A DNA stretch of 58,417 nucleotides, from the IMG/VR virus record IMGVR_UViG_3300042430_003191, positions 1 to 58,417 of that record; one strand, 5' to 3'. Both the position numbers and the translations under genes were made by a program. Positions 1 through 8,541 of the stretch are shown in pieces. The notes under the pieces were generated by a model. The model was not told the DNA's origin. It did not search any database and worked only from the letters and a program-made list of their open reading frames with translations. The first letter of the stretch is position 1; the number at the start of each line of letters is the position of its first letter. The DNA comes from a virus.

Positions 1-146
1 ACACCAGCAATAACTTTCTGAGCGACATCAAACGGTGAAATCCATTTTGGATCTAATCCATAAGTTTGTTGATTAATTCTTTCTAAAATTTTATCCAGCA
101 TTACTGGTTCTTTTTTACCATTTCTTTTCGTTACTTTTATATTCAT
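1..146 (-). CDS. nrdA: Ribonucleoside-diphosphate reductase large subunit (NrdA), N-terminal fragment
   Basis: Only the first 48 codons are in the window; the gene runs off the left edge. The translation starts MNIKVTKRNGKKEP and continues with LDKILERINQ and FDVAQKVIAG. This is the pattern of the ATP-cone regulatory domain at the N-terminus of class I ribonucleotide reductase large subunits, which make deoxynucleotides from ribonucleoside diphosphates. The call rests on this domain alone, because the catalytic barrel is outside the window; another ATP-cone protein such as NrdD or NrdR is less likely from the sequence style. A late-type AATATATAAC element lies about 25 bases upstream. Thymidylate synthase elsewhere in the window fits a phage nucleotide-supply role. 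Confidence 0.82.
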   Translation of the reverse strand, partial: MNIKVTKRNGKKEPVMLDKILERINQQTYGLDPKWISPFDVAQKVIAG

Positions 147-170
147 ATTTGCCTTATAATTTTTTTGTTA

Positions 171-180
171 GTTATATATT
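171..180 (-). promoter_or_regulatory. Late-type promoter element upstream of nrdA
   Basis: Read on the minus strand this is AATATATAAC, the core of the element found before many genes here (see 17485-17503). It lies about 25 bases before the nrdA ATG. Confidence 0.4.
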
Positions 181-274
181 GAACCACTTTTTAAATCAAA
201 AATTCATTTTTTGATTTTTAAGAGGTTTTTTATATCGTTATTTTTATATTGTTTTTTTTTATTTTTTTTATTTT

Positions 275-1228
275 TTACAAAAAGTCTATATTGTTTAGTT
301 TATTTAGGTTGTACTTAAATTTAGTATTATTTAAAATTTTTGTCACATCAGATATTTCAACTAAATATATTTTCTCAAAAGAATCGACTTTGAAATTTGA
401 GTCATCATAGTTAGTTTCCATAACCACACCTGTTATTAATTTATCCTCTTCTAACATTTCATCAAACCAAATAAACTCAATTTCGGTTCCTTCGTAGATA
501 TTTCTATTAGTCACCTCTTTTGAATTTTTATTCTTACCAATATGATCTTGTAGTTCATTAATTATTAAATTTCTCCAATTGTTATCTAGTAATTTAAACA
601 TATTGAATAAATTGTCAGAAAAGTAAACTGCTAGTTCATTAAATAATTCAACATTAGTAAAACTTTCGTCTTTTAAATTTAATTTTAATAGTGAATAATA
701 TTGATTGAAGTCATTACGAGATGGTTTTCTTCTATTATTTAAAAAATTAATTGAAGTATTTTCTTTTAAAATATCATAAACTCTCTCTTTCACAAGTTTA
801 GCTCGAACATAAGCCTCATTATCCATTGATTCAGAATGATAAGCCGATGACTTATCAACTTCAATAGTTTCTTTAAAATAAGTTGAAAATCCTTCAAGTG
901 TATCCTCATCAACAGGATCCTCTTTTTTTCCTTTAAAGATAGAATCATACTTTAATGAGTGTTTACCTTCAATTTTATGCTTTGAAAGAATTATTTCATC
1001 AGGGGATTCCGAATCAACTTCCTTTTCAGATTCAATTGGATCTTCTAATTCTAAATCAGAATCATCTATCTCAATAACTAATTCTAAATCGGAATCATCA
1101 TCATCAACTAATATTTCAGATTCACTTTCAGTTGTATCTTCCTCAACTTCTTCATAAACATCCTGTTCATCATCGTTTTCAAAATCGTTTTCGAAGTCGT
1201 CATCTTCATCTACTCGCTTTTTAGCCAT
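275..1228 (-). CDS. Hypothetical protein with a very acidic N-terminus
   Basis: 317 residues. The first ~75 are dominated by Asp and Glu (for example VDEDDDFENDFENDDEQ and two copies of DDSDLELE-like text); the remainder is a mixed charged, probably folded region with no motif I recognise. It lies directly downstream of the gp41-like helicase on the same strand with a 40-base gap, so the two are probably co-transcribed. An acidic tail next to a helicase gene could suggest a DNA-mimic or loading role, but nothing in the sequence proves that. Function unknown. Confidence 0.8.
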   Translation of the reverse strand: MAKKRVDEDDDFENDFENDDEQDVYEEVEEDTTESESEILVDDDDSDLELVIEIDDSDLELEDPIESEKEVDSESPDEIILSKHKIEGKHSLKYDSIFKGKKEDPVDEDTLEGFSTYFKETIEVDKSSAYHSESMDNEAYVRAKLVKERVYDILKENTSINFLNNRRKPSRNDFNQYYSLLKLNLKDESFTNVELFNELAVYFSDNLFNMFKLLDNNWRNLIINELQDHIGKNKNSKEVTNRNIYEGTEIEFIWFDEMLEEDKLITGVVMETNYDDSNFKVDSFEKIYLVEISDVTKILNNTKFKYNLNKLNNIDFL

Positions 1229-1268
1229 AGAATTTTTTTTATTTTTATATAATCAAATATTAATTTGT

Positions 1269-2600
1269 TTATTGATCTAAAAACTGGTCATTTTCCAGTG
1301 TTAAATAGGTCGAATTTAAGTTCAACCTAATTTGTGATTTCAAAAAATCACCATCTCTTTGTTTTAATAACTTAAAACGAAAGAGGTTTTGCCTTTTCAT
1401 TTCCTCGGTTCTAATAATTGCAAAGAAAGTATCGGCCGTTTCAGCAATTGCCTTTGATTCAGGAACACTTTCTAATGTAATATCAGATGAATTCCAAGCA
1501 TCTTTTGCAACTTGAACTCCAGTAATAACCGGACATTTATATTTAGCACCTAAGGCTCTAAGACCTTCAGCTAAAGCTTTTCCTTTAGTATAAAGGTTAT
1601 CAGCACCCACACCTTTAGGAGCAGCAACTAATGTGATGTAATCAACGATAATTAAGTCTATTTTTATATCTTTTTTATCTTTTAGTTTTTGTAAATAATA
1701 ATCAAAGTCAGATATAGTAGCGGTGCCAGCTGCCCAGAATTTACTATAAATCTTTCCAACTTTTTTATCAAAGATATCTCCACCTTCTTTTATACTACCT
1801 AAAGCTTTGATTCTTTTTTTAATCATATCGGTATCTTTAGATGCAGTATCATAATCATTGATTGGAATTTTTAATCTCATTGCTCCCAATCTTTTCATTA
1901 CTTTTCTTTCAGACATCTCGAGTGTGATATAAAGAACATTATATCCAGAATCTGCTGATTTAACAGCGAAGTTTTGCATCCATAGAGACTTACCATTATT
2001 AGTCTCAGCCATTATACAATTTAGTGTTTGGATATCCCAACCACCTCCTAACATATGATCTAAAGTTTCAAATCCAGATTTAATCTTAAATTTAGAAGAG
2101 TCTTGAACGTGATTCTCTGGATCATCAAAATCGGAACCTAAATCGTCATCTTGAACAAAATTTGTAGAAGACATTTCATCCACAATTAATTTGATTCTTT
2201 CAGCTGCTTCAACAGCTTTATCAAAATCAGATATTTGATCTAAATTTCTAGTCTCATCAATAATATCAACTGTTCCTGTTTTTAACCGATTGGAAAGAAT
2301 CCATGCATTGAACTTAGGTTCAATAAAGTTTTTTTCGTCATATTCTTTGAGATCAACTTGTAGAATGGATTTTAATATTTCTTTAGTAATAACTCCTTCT
2401 TTATCTTCTAAAGAAACCATATCTAAAATTTGTCTTGGTGATGGTATTTTACTATCACTCGAAGTTAACATATAACTTCTAATAATACCATATACAAATT
2501 GAATTTCGGAATTTCTAAAGAAAAAAGGCTTAACTAATTCAAAGTATTTTTTATAAGCCAGTATATAGTTGAAAAATACCTTCTCTAATTGCGGAGTCAT
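1269..2600 (-). CDS. 41: Replicative DNA helicase, DnaB family, T4 gp41-like
   Basis: 443 residues, similar in length to T4 gp41 (about 475). The RecA-like core starts near residue 175. Walker A is AETNNGKS at 198-205, with Ala replacing the usual first Gly as in T4-like helicases. The catalytic Glu sits in the LYITLEMSE stretch (E228), and Walker B is LIIVDY at 316-321. Residues 1-150 are the helical N-terminal region expected of this family. It should unwind the fork as a hexamer alongside primase and gp43 polymerase; the primase is not in the window. The gene precedes the acidic unknown protein (1228-275) on the minus strand. Confidence 0.93.
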   Translation of the reverse strand: MTPQLEKVFFNYILAYKKYFELVKPFFFRNSEIQFVYGIIRSYMLTSSDSKIPSPRQILDMVSLEDKEGVITKEILKSILQVDLKEYDEKNFIEPKFNAWILSNRLKTGTVDIIDETRNLDQISDFDKAVEAAERIKLIVDEMSSTNFVQDDDLGSDFDDPENHVQDSSKFKIKSGFETLDHMLGGGWDIQTLNCIMAETNNGKSLWMQNFAVKSADSGYNVLYITLEMSERKVMKRLGAMRLKIPINDYDTASKDTDMIKKRIKALGSIKEGGDIFDKKVGKIYSKFWAAGTATISDFDYYLQKLKDKKDIKIDLIIVDYITLVAAPKGVGADNLYTKGKALAEGLRALGAKYKCPVITGVQVAKDAWNSSDITLESVPESKAIAETADTFFAIIRTEEMKRQNLFRFKLLKQRDGDFLKSQIRLNLNSTYLTLENDQFLDQ

Positions 2601-2648
2601 TTAAATAAAATCATTTTAAGTTATATGATATTTAAACGACATGGTTTA

Positions 2649-3623
2649 CTATTGCTCCTTAATTAAATCTCCCTCTTGTTCTGACTCCGTGTCACCGTGT
2701 GTAAAATCACCAAATTTTTGTATTACCGGTGTTTCTAAATCATCTAATATTTCTCTTTTACTACTTGGGGAAATAAATCTTCTTAATCTATCTAAAATCT
2801 CAACAAGTCCATGTTTTGCAATTCTTGTGGCCACACCCATAGAAAGTGAGAAAAAGTTTGATATAACATCATCAACTGACATCTCGTGCATTCCAATTAC
2901 AGCTAGTATAGCATTCATCACTGGAATAAGAATTGCGGTGTAAGCAAACATATCAATAATACCACCAACGGCTGCTCCTAAATGTTTACCTATCGTAGAA
3001 AAGATGTTTTTAATACCATTGAGAGCTTTAATTACTTTTTTTACTATTCCATCACCAATACCCTGCATTCTCAATTCTTCTAACATGGATTTAGAATCTT
3101 TAGTTAAAATATCTTCTTCTTCAGGTGTTTTAAATTTCTTTTCTTCTAAATAAGTAATTGTGATAGCGGCTATTGTGAGAAGAACCACACTTTGTTTACT
3201 TACATCAACACTAATCGACATATTTTGCATCATCTCTAAAACCACTGGATAAAGTGCTCCGATTCCTGCTCCAAATGTTAAAACCAATTTTGAATCAAGC
3301 TTTAAGTCAGAGATGACTTTCTTTTCAATAGATTTATAAGTAGATTCTTTTTGGTCTTCAAAATCATCTGAATTTTCTTCATCATCTTTAGGTATATAAT
3401 CATCTAAAATATCAAAAATTTCAGTTCCGTCAAATCCTTCACTTCTCAATTTGTGATAAAACTCAGCAAATTGTGTTTTTGTAGGAGTAACATCTTTAAA
3501 TTCCTCTTTAAATCTTTTTAAAATTTCATTAACACCACCACCACTTGACTCGTTAAGTGATGATAAGAAATCATCTATAATTGATTCCTGTTTATAAAAG
3601 TCTCCAAATCTTTTAATTTTCAT
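2649..3623 (-). CDS. Head-targeted (tagged) membrane-type protein, unknown function
   Basis: 324 residues. The N-terminus MKIKRFGDFYKQES carries the shared putative capsid-targeting tag, and SSLNE|S at 21-26 offers an L-x-E cleavage site of the T4 gp21 type. Three hydrophobic segments lie at about 112-130, 144-159 and 216-245, separated by acidic linkers. A late-type element TTTTTAATATATAG sits 4 bases before the ATG. I do not recognise the fold. By tag and promoter it should be packaged in the virion; the hydrophobic segments suggest membrane contact after ejection, which is inference. Confidence 0.8.
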   Translation of the reverse strand: MKIKRFGDFYKQESIIDDFLSSLNESSGGGVNEILKRFKEEFKDVTPTKTQFAEFYHKLRSEGFDGTEIFDILDDYIPKDDEENSDDFEDQKESTYKSIEKKVISDLKLDSKLVLTFGAGIGALYPVVLEMMQNMSISVDVSKQSVVLLTIAAITITYLEEKKFKTPEEEDILTKDSKSMLEELRMQGIGDGIVKKVIKALNGIKNIFSTIGKHLGAAVGGIIDMFAYTAILIPVMNAILAVIGMHEMSVDDVISNFFSLSMGVATRIAKHGLVEILDRLRRFISPSSKREILDDLETPVIQKFGDFTHGDTESEQEGDLIKEQ

Positions 3624-3627
3624 AAGT

Positions 3628-3641
3628 CTATATATTAAAAA
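3628..3641 (-). promoter_or_regulatory. Late-type promoter element, near-leaderless
   Basis: TTTTTAATATATAG on the minus strand, with only ACTT between it and the ATG at 3623. This is one of the clearest copies of the window-wide element. Confidence 0.55.
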
Positions 3642-3647
3642 TTGAAA

Positions 3648-4664
3648 TCAATCTTCTTTAGTTTCCCAATCGTCATAATCATAAACATCATAGGTTCCAT
3701 CGGTATTCATTAGTCTCCAATAATTACCCTTAGGTTCATAATTATAAGCCATATCTTTGTATACATAACTAAAAGTGTCCATATAAGGATACTCTTCATC
3801 TGGAAAATCAAAAGCATTTAATATTTTAACACCAGTTAGTATAATTTCTTCTTTACCTGATTTTATAAATTTAGTAAGTCCACTATTTGACTTTTTGTAA
3901 TAAAAATCATTTTCATTAGCCCATCTAATAAATTTATAATAATCCTTATCATAAACAAAGTAAACTCTATCCATAATATTTCTACCGTCTTTATCTTTCC
4001 AAAGAAGAGCTCTTCCTAAAATTGCACTTTCTTTATCTAAAAGAACTAATAACTTTACATCAGGACAATATTTATAAAACTGAACACAAGTCATATCATT
4101 CATACAAGAATTCATTAGTGGGTTCATGCCATTATCATAATCATTGAAATGATACAATCTAGAAGAATACCCTTTTACAATATCACTACCTGACCATACT
4201 TCAAAAGTTGAAGTTTCATCAAGTGACTTCCATTGATTAACAAATTTTTCTATCTCAACATCGGAAAATTTAGAACCAAAAAAAGCTCTAATAAATCTTC
4301 CAACATTCATTTCAGTTCTTGCAAATTGTAATAAATTATTATCATATGATGGAAAAGGTAATTTTTTTACAAAATTGATAATTTCATCATTATCCTCAAT
4401 TTGATAGTTTACTGAAATATATGTCTTTACTTTACTAGAGTCGGTATAGACTATTTTATCATTTGAATCAGAAACAGAAATAAAAGTCCATTTGCTCAAA
4501 GGCTTGTATTGACTATGACCATAAGCGGTCATTCTCTCAAATTCAATAGAAATAGGTGAATCAATCTTTTGAACTTTATTTGTGAATTCTTTACTAAAAA
4601 GCGTTGGTAATAACGCTTCTTCTTTTGCTTCCAAAATAAATTCAAAATATCTGAATAATCTCAT
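3648..4664 (-). CDS. Head-targeted (tagged) protein, unknown function
   Basis: 338 residues. It begins MRLFRYFEFILEAKEE: the tag followed directly by I-L-E|A at 10-13, an excellent gp21-type cleavage site. The body is soluble and aromatic-rich, with a central MNSCMNDMTC segment followed by VKLLVLLDKESAILGRALLW. I have the impression that this SCM...GRALLW pattern recurs in uncharacterised phage proteins, but I know no function for it. Late-type element TTTTTATATATAG lies 5 bases before the ATG. It diverges from the tagged gene at 4732. Confidence 0.8.
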   Translation of the reverse strand: MRLFRYFEFILEAKEEALLPTLFSKEFTNKVQKIDSPISIEFERMTAYGHSQYKPLSKWTFISVSDSNDKIVYTDSSKVKTYISVNYQIEDNDEIINFVKKLPFPSYDNNLLQFARTEMNVGRFIRAFFGSKFSDVEIEKFVNQWKSLDETSTFEVWSGSDIVKGYSSRLYHFNDYDNGMNPLMNSCMNDMTCVQFYKYCPDVKLLVLLDKESAILGRALLWKDKDGRNIMDRVYFVYDKDYYKFIRWANENDFYYKKSNSGLTKFIKSGKEEIILTGVKILNAFDFPDEEYPYMDTFSYVYKDMAYNYEPKGNYWRLMNTDGTYDVYDYDDWETKED

Positions 4665-4680
4665 AAACTATATATAAAAA
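4665..4680 (-). promoter_or_regulatory. Late-type promoter element, near-leaderless
   Basis: Minus-strand TTTTTATATATAGTTT immediately before the ATG at 4664, nearly identical to the element at 18402. Confidence 0.5.
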
Positions 4681-4696
4681 GTTGAAAAATGAAAAT

Positions 4697-4715
4697 CAAA
4701 ATATAATATATACTT
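4697..4715 (+). promoter_or_regulatory. Late-type promoter element
   Basis: Plus-strand AAAATATAATATATACTT ahead of the tagged gene at 4732. It forms a divergent promoter pair with 4665-4680. Confidence 0.4.
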
Positions 4716-4731
4716 AAAAATAAACCCTTAT

Positions 4732-5259
4732 ATGAAACACCTTAGAAAATTTGAAGAATATGATTTAGGTCATAGATTTTCAACACCAGAAGAAGAAGAA
4801 ATCACACCATTAGAACTAAATGAACCTACTGGAGACGAAACTGGAGATATTTACTCAGAAGAAGAAAGAGATGAGGAAGGTGATGAATATTGTGCACCTT
4901 GTGAAGATGAAGATGAAGATCCTTCAGAAGAACCTACAAAAACTTGGGGTGATGAGAATATCTATGTAGAAAGAGTTGTTTCATTCAAACAGTTTGAAGC
5001 TAAAAAGAACGCAAAAGGTAAAACTCCTAAAAATGAAAAAGAAAAAGAACTTGCAGCTAAATATCCACCAAAAGATAAAATTACAAAAGGTGACTTTATC
5101 GCTGCGGCAATAGAAAATAAAAAGGGTAAAAAAGAAGAAGATAAAAAAGGTGAAGATAAAAAAGAGGAAGAAAAAGGCGGTAAAGGTTTAACTGCCGCAC
5201 AAAAGAAACTTCCAGAGGGTCTTAGAAAAGCAATTGAAGCAAAGAATAAAAAGAAATAA
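4732..5259 (+). CDS. Head-targeted (tagged), highly charged protein
   Basis: 175 residues. MKHLRKFEEYDLG is the tag in near-consensus form, though no clear L-x-E site follows within 25 residues (ELNEP near residue 34 is the nearest). Residues 15-75 are strongly acidic with CAPCEDED; the C-terminal half is Lys-rich with KKGEDKKEEEKGGKG and ends in LPEGLRKAIEAKNKKK. The basic tail could bind packaged DNA, as internal head proteins do, but this is inference. A bidirectional terminator follows. Confidence 0.8.
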   Translation: MKHLRKFEEYDLGHRFSTPEEEEITPLELNEPTGDETGDIYSEEERDEEGDEYCAPCEDEDEDPSEEPTKTWGDENIYVERVVSFKQFEAKKNAKGKTPKNEKEKELAAKYPPKDKITKGDFIAAAIENKKGKKEEDKKGEDKKEEEKGGKGLTAAQKKLPEGLRKAIEAKNKKK

Positions 5260-5273
5260 TCTTAACATAAAAT

Positions 5274-5302
5274 AAAAACCCACCAATTTGGTGGGTTTTT
5301 TT
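5274..5302. terminator. Bidirectional rho-independent terminator
   Basis: A stem of CCCACCA against TGGTGGG is flanked by A-run and T-run, so it can end both the plus gene (stop 5259) and the minus gene (stop 5301). Confidence 0.85.
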
Positions 5303-6968
5303 ATGCTCCTACTTTTACATTTACTTTCTTAATAGCTTCCTGAATCCAATCAGGTAAGAATTGAGAAGAGTGTTTTATAACATCACCAAATCCACCATCA
5401 ATAATAATTGTATCAGCATAGTCTTTATCTGAACGAACAGGCCTTCCAGTCATTTGAATTAAACCAGAAACTGTTTTCCAAGAATACCAATCAGGATTAT
5501 TCATTTGTCTCATTTTATTTTTCTGAGAAGCTAATGAAGGATAAGGAACCTTTGCAATGATTTGAAATCTAGCACTATCATTATCAAAACTAACACCAGT
5601 ATCCATAGAAGGACTTACAATAACTGTAGGTTCTTCTGATTCCATATGCATTCTTAATACCTCATCTTTATTAGAAGAATCGTGAAAAACCAATCTTGGA
5701 TCTTTTATCGAGTCTTCTATCCATTTTGCTAATTCAAAAGAGTTAGTGTGTATGATACCCTTTTTCTTTTTATATTTATCTAATAACTTTTGTATGTAAG
5801 GAACATATCTTTTAAAAGTATCTTCTTTAGATTTAAATGACATTTTCCCAATTGGCATATAATAAATAGGTCTATTTTTTAAAGGAAAAGGAGAAGCTAT
5901 TGAATAATATGATGCCTTTGTCACATCAAGTCCATTCAATTGACAGAAAAGATTTTTATCTAAAATAGTTCCAGACATTAAAAACACCATATCATAATTT
6001 GAAAAGATATATTTATCTAAGTAATCATAAGCCCAGATAGGCTCAAGTGATAACTCTTTACTTTTCATCTTCTCATTCCAACTAGACTCCAATACCCAGT
6101 TATTAGGATTGTCTTTATATTCTTTCAAAAATACATCAATTTTTAATTGATACTGTTTCAAATCAGTAACTAAGTTCATAACTTTAACATCAGTGTTTTT
6201 TGTTTTAAGAACTTTAGATATTTTTAAATCTCTTTTATCTGACTTTATATTTCTTGGAGCAGATGACATACCTCTTTCCATATCTTCAGTAGTTGTGATA
6301 ATTTCACTATTCAGGTATCTTAAGAACTCAACATAATCTGAAATTGAATTAACACTTTTCAATTTTTTTAAAATATCATATTCATTTGAGAATTTAAATT
6401 TTTTAACAACATTATCTGTTATTTTAATTGAGATAAAATCTGACATAACATCATCAAAATCATGAGCTTCATCAACGATTAAAACTCTAGCTCCTCTATT
6501 TTCCATTAATTTTGGATTATAGATAGCATAAAGGATATAAAGGTAAAAATTTGTAAGTGATATTCCACCAGAGATATAATTTTCTCGAGCAAATGAATAA
6601 GGACAACTCTCACAAGAAGTCTTATTTAATCTATTGAATTCACCACCCTGAGCACAAGAACAAGAATATGATTCACATTCATAATTTTCTTTACCTTTTA
6701 AATCAGCAATTGACTCATAAGTATCAGCGTATTGGTCTTGTAAAATTTTAGAATTTGTAATAATGTCAACTCTAGACATTTTTGTTACATTTTTACGATA
6801 CCAATCAGCGATCATAAGTGCTAAGTGACTTTTACCAGAACCGACTGGTAAATTAAGTAAGAAAAATTTTGTTAATTTATTCTTCTGATATTCAGAATCG
6901 ATAAAATCTAAAGCCTCTTTTTGTTCTTTACGAGGTTTGTATTTTGAGAGATCATTTTTTAACGACAT
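5301..6968 (-). CDS. XPD/DinG-like superfamily 2 DNA helicase with Fe-S-type cysteines
   Basis: 555 residues. Motif I (Walker A) is PVGSGKS at 41-47 and motif II is DEAH at 166-169 within VLIVDEAHDF. Between them lie Cys98, 103, 105, 119 and 122, in the place where XPD/DinG/Rad3 helicases hold a 4Fe-4S cluster. Motif VI near the C-terminus is QMTGRPVRS. The family unwinds DNA 5' to 3' in repair or recombination. It is monocistronic between a terminator and the divergent 7077 gene. Other SF2 helicases are possible, but the cysteine block and DEAH favour the XPD/DinG group. Confidence 0.85.
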   Translation of the reverse strand: MSLKNDLSKYKPRKEQKEALDFIDSEYQKNKLTKFFLLNLPVGSGKSHLALMIADWYRKNVTKMSRVDIITNSKILQDQYADTYESIADLKGKENYECESYSCSCAQGGEFNRLNKTSCESCPYSFARENYISGGISLTNFYLYILYAIYNPKLMENRGARVLIVDEAHDFDDVMSDFISIKITDNVVKKFKFSNEYDILKKLKSVNSISDYVEFLRYLNSEIITTTEDMERGMSSAPRNIKSDKRDLKISKVLKTKNTDVKVMNLVTDLKQYQLKIDVFLKEYKDNPNNWVLESSWNEKMKSKELSLEPIWAYDYLDKYIFSNYDMVFLMSGTILDKNLFCQLNGLDVTKASYYSIASPFPLKNRPIYYMPIGKMSFKSKEDTFKRYVPYIQKLLDKYKKKKGIIHTNSFELAKWIEDSIKDPRLVFHDSSNKDEVLRMHMESEEPTVIVSPSMDTGVSFDNDSARFQIIAKVPYPSLASQKNKMRQMNNPDWYSWKTVSGLIQMTGRPVRSDKDYADTIIIDGGFGDVIKHSSQFLPDWIQEAIKKVNVKVGA

Positions 6969-7028
6969 TAAAAAGATATTTTTTTGTAAAATTTATATCA
7001 ATATTTCTATTTTAGTTTAAAAAATAAG

Positions 7029-7058
7029 GTTTTTTACAGAAAATGATTAATATATAAG
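7029..7058 (+). promoter_or_regulatory. Late-type promoter element
   Basis: The plus-strand text GATTAATATATAAGAAAAA lies within this span, upstream of the 7077-7902 gene pair. Confidence 0.35.
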
Positions 7059-7076
7059 AAAAAATCAGTTTTCTTT

Positions 7077-7262
7077 ATGCAAGTTATTCCTCAATACGAT
7101 GAGTTCGGAATCTACACAACAGTAGACGATGTTAAAATCTTTATCACATCACTATTTGAACAAGGACTTTCATCAGAGGAAGATATTTTTTCTAACTGTG
7201 TTTTAGAGTTTGGGAAATCTAATTTTGATCTGATAGAGAGAGTTATTTATGGTGAAGATTGA
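7077..7262 (+). CDS. Small hypothetical protein
   Basis: 61 residues, acidic, with no motif known to me. Its end overlaps the start of the HAD gene by 14 bases, and the pair shares a late-type element upstream, so the two are likely translated together. Confidence 0.65.
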   Translation: MQVIPQYDEFGIYTTVDDVKIFITSLFEQGLSSEEDIFSNCVLEFGKSNFDLIERVIYGED

Positions 7263-7902
7263 TAAATTTAATGAGTTTGATATAGAGAACAACACTCTAT
7301 ACGTTTTTGACTTTGATGACACTCTTATGGTGACACCAAGATATGAAGATATTGCCTTAAAGTTTCTAAATGAAAACTTAACTGTTAAAGATTTATTAGA
7401 TAGAGCTGTTAAAAGAATTGGAATAACAAAAGATAAACTAAAAGTTCAAGATAGAAGAATATTTGTAGATGATCCTAATAAAATTTATAAAGAAGAAAAA
7501 GATTGGGTTAGAAAAGGCAATCGTCTTTATTTAGTACAACCAGATGAATTTGGTTACTTAGATGAAAGCTTACCAAATAAGTTGAAAGAACTGGCAAATC
7601 TTTACAAATCAGTTGAAGATAAATGTATAGTAACAGCTAGACCACAAAGCATGAGAAATAAAATAGAATCAGTTTTGAAACAATTTGGATTAGAAAATCC
7701 AAAATGGGGTCTACATATGTGTCCGGATGGTAAAATAAACGCCGGAAAATGGAAAGGCGATAAGATTGTAGAATTGGTAGAAACCACCGGATTTCAAAAT
7801 GTTATCTTTTATGATGATAACTCTAAATATATCAGAGGCGCAAAAAAGGTAGTCTCTGAGAAACTACCTAATTTAAATTTTAAAACCGTGAAGGTAATTT
7901 AG
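7249..7902 (+). CDS. HAD-superfamily phosphatase
   Basis: 217 residues. HAD motif I is FDFDDTL near residue 20, with the nucleophile Asp and the acid/base Asp. Motif II is the Thr in IVTARP, and the motif III/IV region is VIFYDDNSKY. There is no kinase domain, so it is not a full T4 PseT-type end-healing enzyme, although a nucleotide or polynucleotide phosphatase role is plausible. The start MVKIDKFNEFDIEN resembles the head-targeting tag, but motif I follows almost at once and no clear L-x-E site is present. The 3' end overlaps the convergent protease gene by 23 bases. Confidence 0.85.
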   Translation: MVKIDKFNEFDIENNTLYVFDFDDTLMVTPRYEDIALKFLNENLTVKDLLDRAVKRIGITKDKLKVQDRRIFVDDPNKIYKEEKDWVRKGNRLYLVQPDEFGYLDESLPNKLKELANLYKSVEDKCIVTARPQSMRNKIESVLKQFGLENPKWGLHMCPDGKINAGKWKGDKIVELVETTGFQNVIFYDDNSKYIRGAKKVVSEKLPNLNFKTVKVI

Positions 7903-8464
7903 ATTTACAATCATCGCAGAAAATTGGCTCATCTTTAACTTTATTCCAAAATTCAAAGGACTCACTATTCATTATACAAGTATTATGACAGTGACTAACT
8001 CCAAAGCTATGTGCAACTTCATGAATTGCATTGGATTTTATTAATTCAATAGAAGATTCTCTATCATGAACTATATTACTTCTTAAATAAATTTGATTTC
8101 CAAAACAAAGACCTTGAACAGATTCGTTATTCTTAGTTGAGTATAACTTTTGGTTTGTAACATATATGACAATTTTTTCACTTTCGTCATAATAAAAATA
8201 ATCATTTTTACCAGTAGAAAGTTGAGCATCTTCACAACTTGATAAATTCACATTTTCAGGATTTGATATCACACAATCAAAGCCATAGAACTTTATAATT
8301 GTAGATTTTACAATTTTTAAATCTTCTTCAGAAAAATTATTCAATCCAACTATTTCAATTTTAGTCGAATCTGTATCATATATTTCTTCAACTTTGACAT
8401 TGTTTTGAAAAAATACAAAATATAAACAAAAAACTATAGAGGATAAAATTATTAGATATTTCAT
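7880..8464 (-). CDS. Archaemetzincin-like zinc metalloprotease with N-terminal signal/anchor
   Basis: 194 residues from the chosen start. Residues 3-20 are hydrophobic, so the protein is exported or membrane-anchored. The metal site is HEVAHSFGVSH at 148-158, followed by Cys159, Cys163, Met165, and then after 17 residues Cys183 and Cys186 (CDDC). This is the archaemetzincin arrangement (HExxHxxGxxHC, CxM, X17, CxxC), except that three rather than four residues separate the first two cysteines. A longer frame opens at 8557, but that start lies inside the upstream gene. The 8464 ATG gives a clean signal sequence and follows a host-type TATATTTG box and a terminator. The substrate is unknown. 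Confidence 0.82.
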   Translation of the reverse strand: MKYLIILSSIVFCLYFVFFQNNVKVEEIYDTDSTKIEIVGLNNFSEEDLKIVKSTIIKFYGFDCVISNPENVNLSSCEDAQLSTGKNDYFYYDESEKIVIYVTNQKLYSTKNNESVQGLCFGNQIYLRSNIVHDRESSIELIKSNAIHEVAHSFGVSHCHNTCIMNSESFEFWNKVKDEPIFCDDCKSKLPSRF

Positions 8465-8480
8465 AGTGGATTTATTTATA

Positions 8481-8488
8481 CAAATATA
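8481..8488 (-). promoter_or_regulatory. Bacteroidota-type -7 box
   Basis: Minus-strand TATATTTG matches TAnnTTTG and lies 16 bases before the ATG at 8464. The surrounding TTTTGTATATTTGTATAAAT is identical to the promoter at 50103. No -33 TTTG is visible, because the terminator stem occupies that place. Confidence 0.5.
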
Positions 8489-8489
8489 C

Positions 8490-8528
8490 AAAAAAACCTC
8501 TAATAAATAAATATTAGAGGTTTTTTTT
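8490..8528. terminator. Bidirectional rho-independent terminator
   Basis: A perfect 8-bp stem CCTCTAAT/ATTAGAGG with an 8-base AT loop at 8497-8520. It has T-runs on both strands and ends the minus gene that stops at 8542. Confidence 0.85.
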
Positions 8529-8541
8529 AATAAAATTTTAT

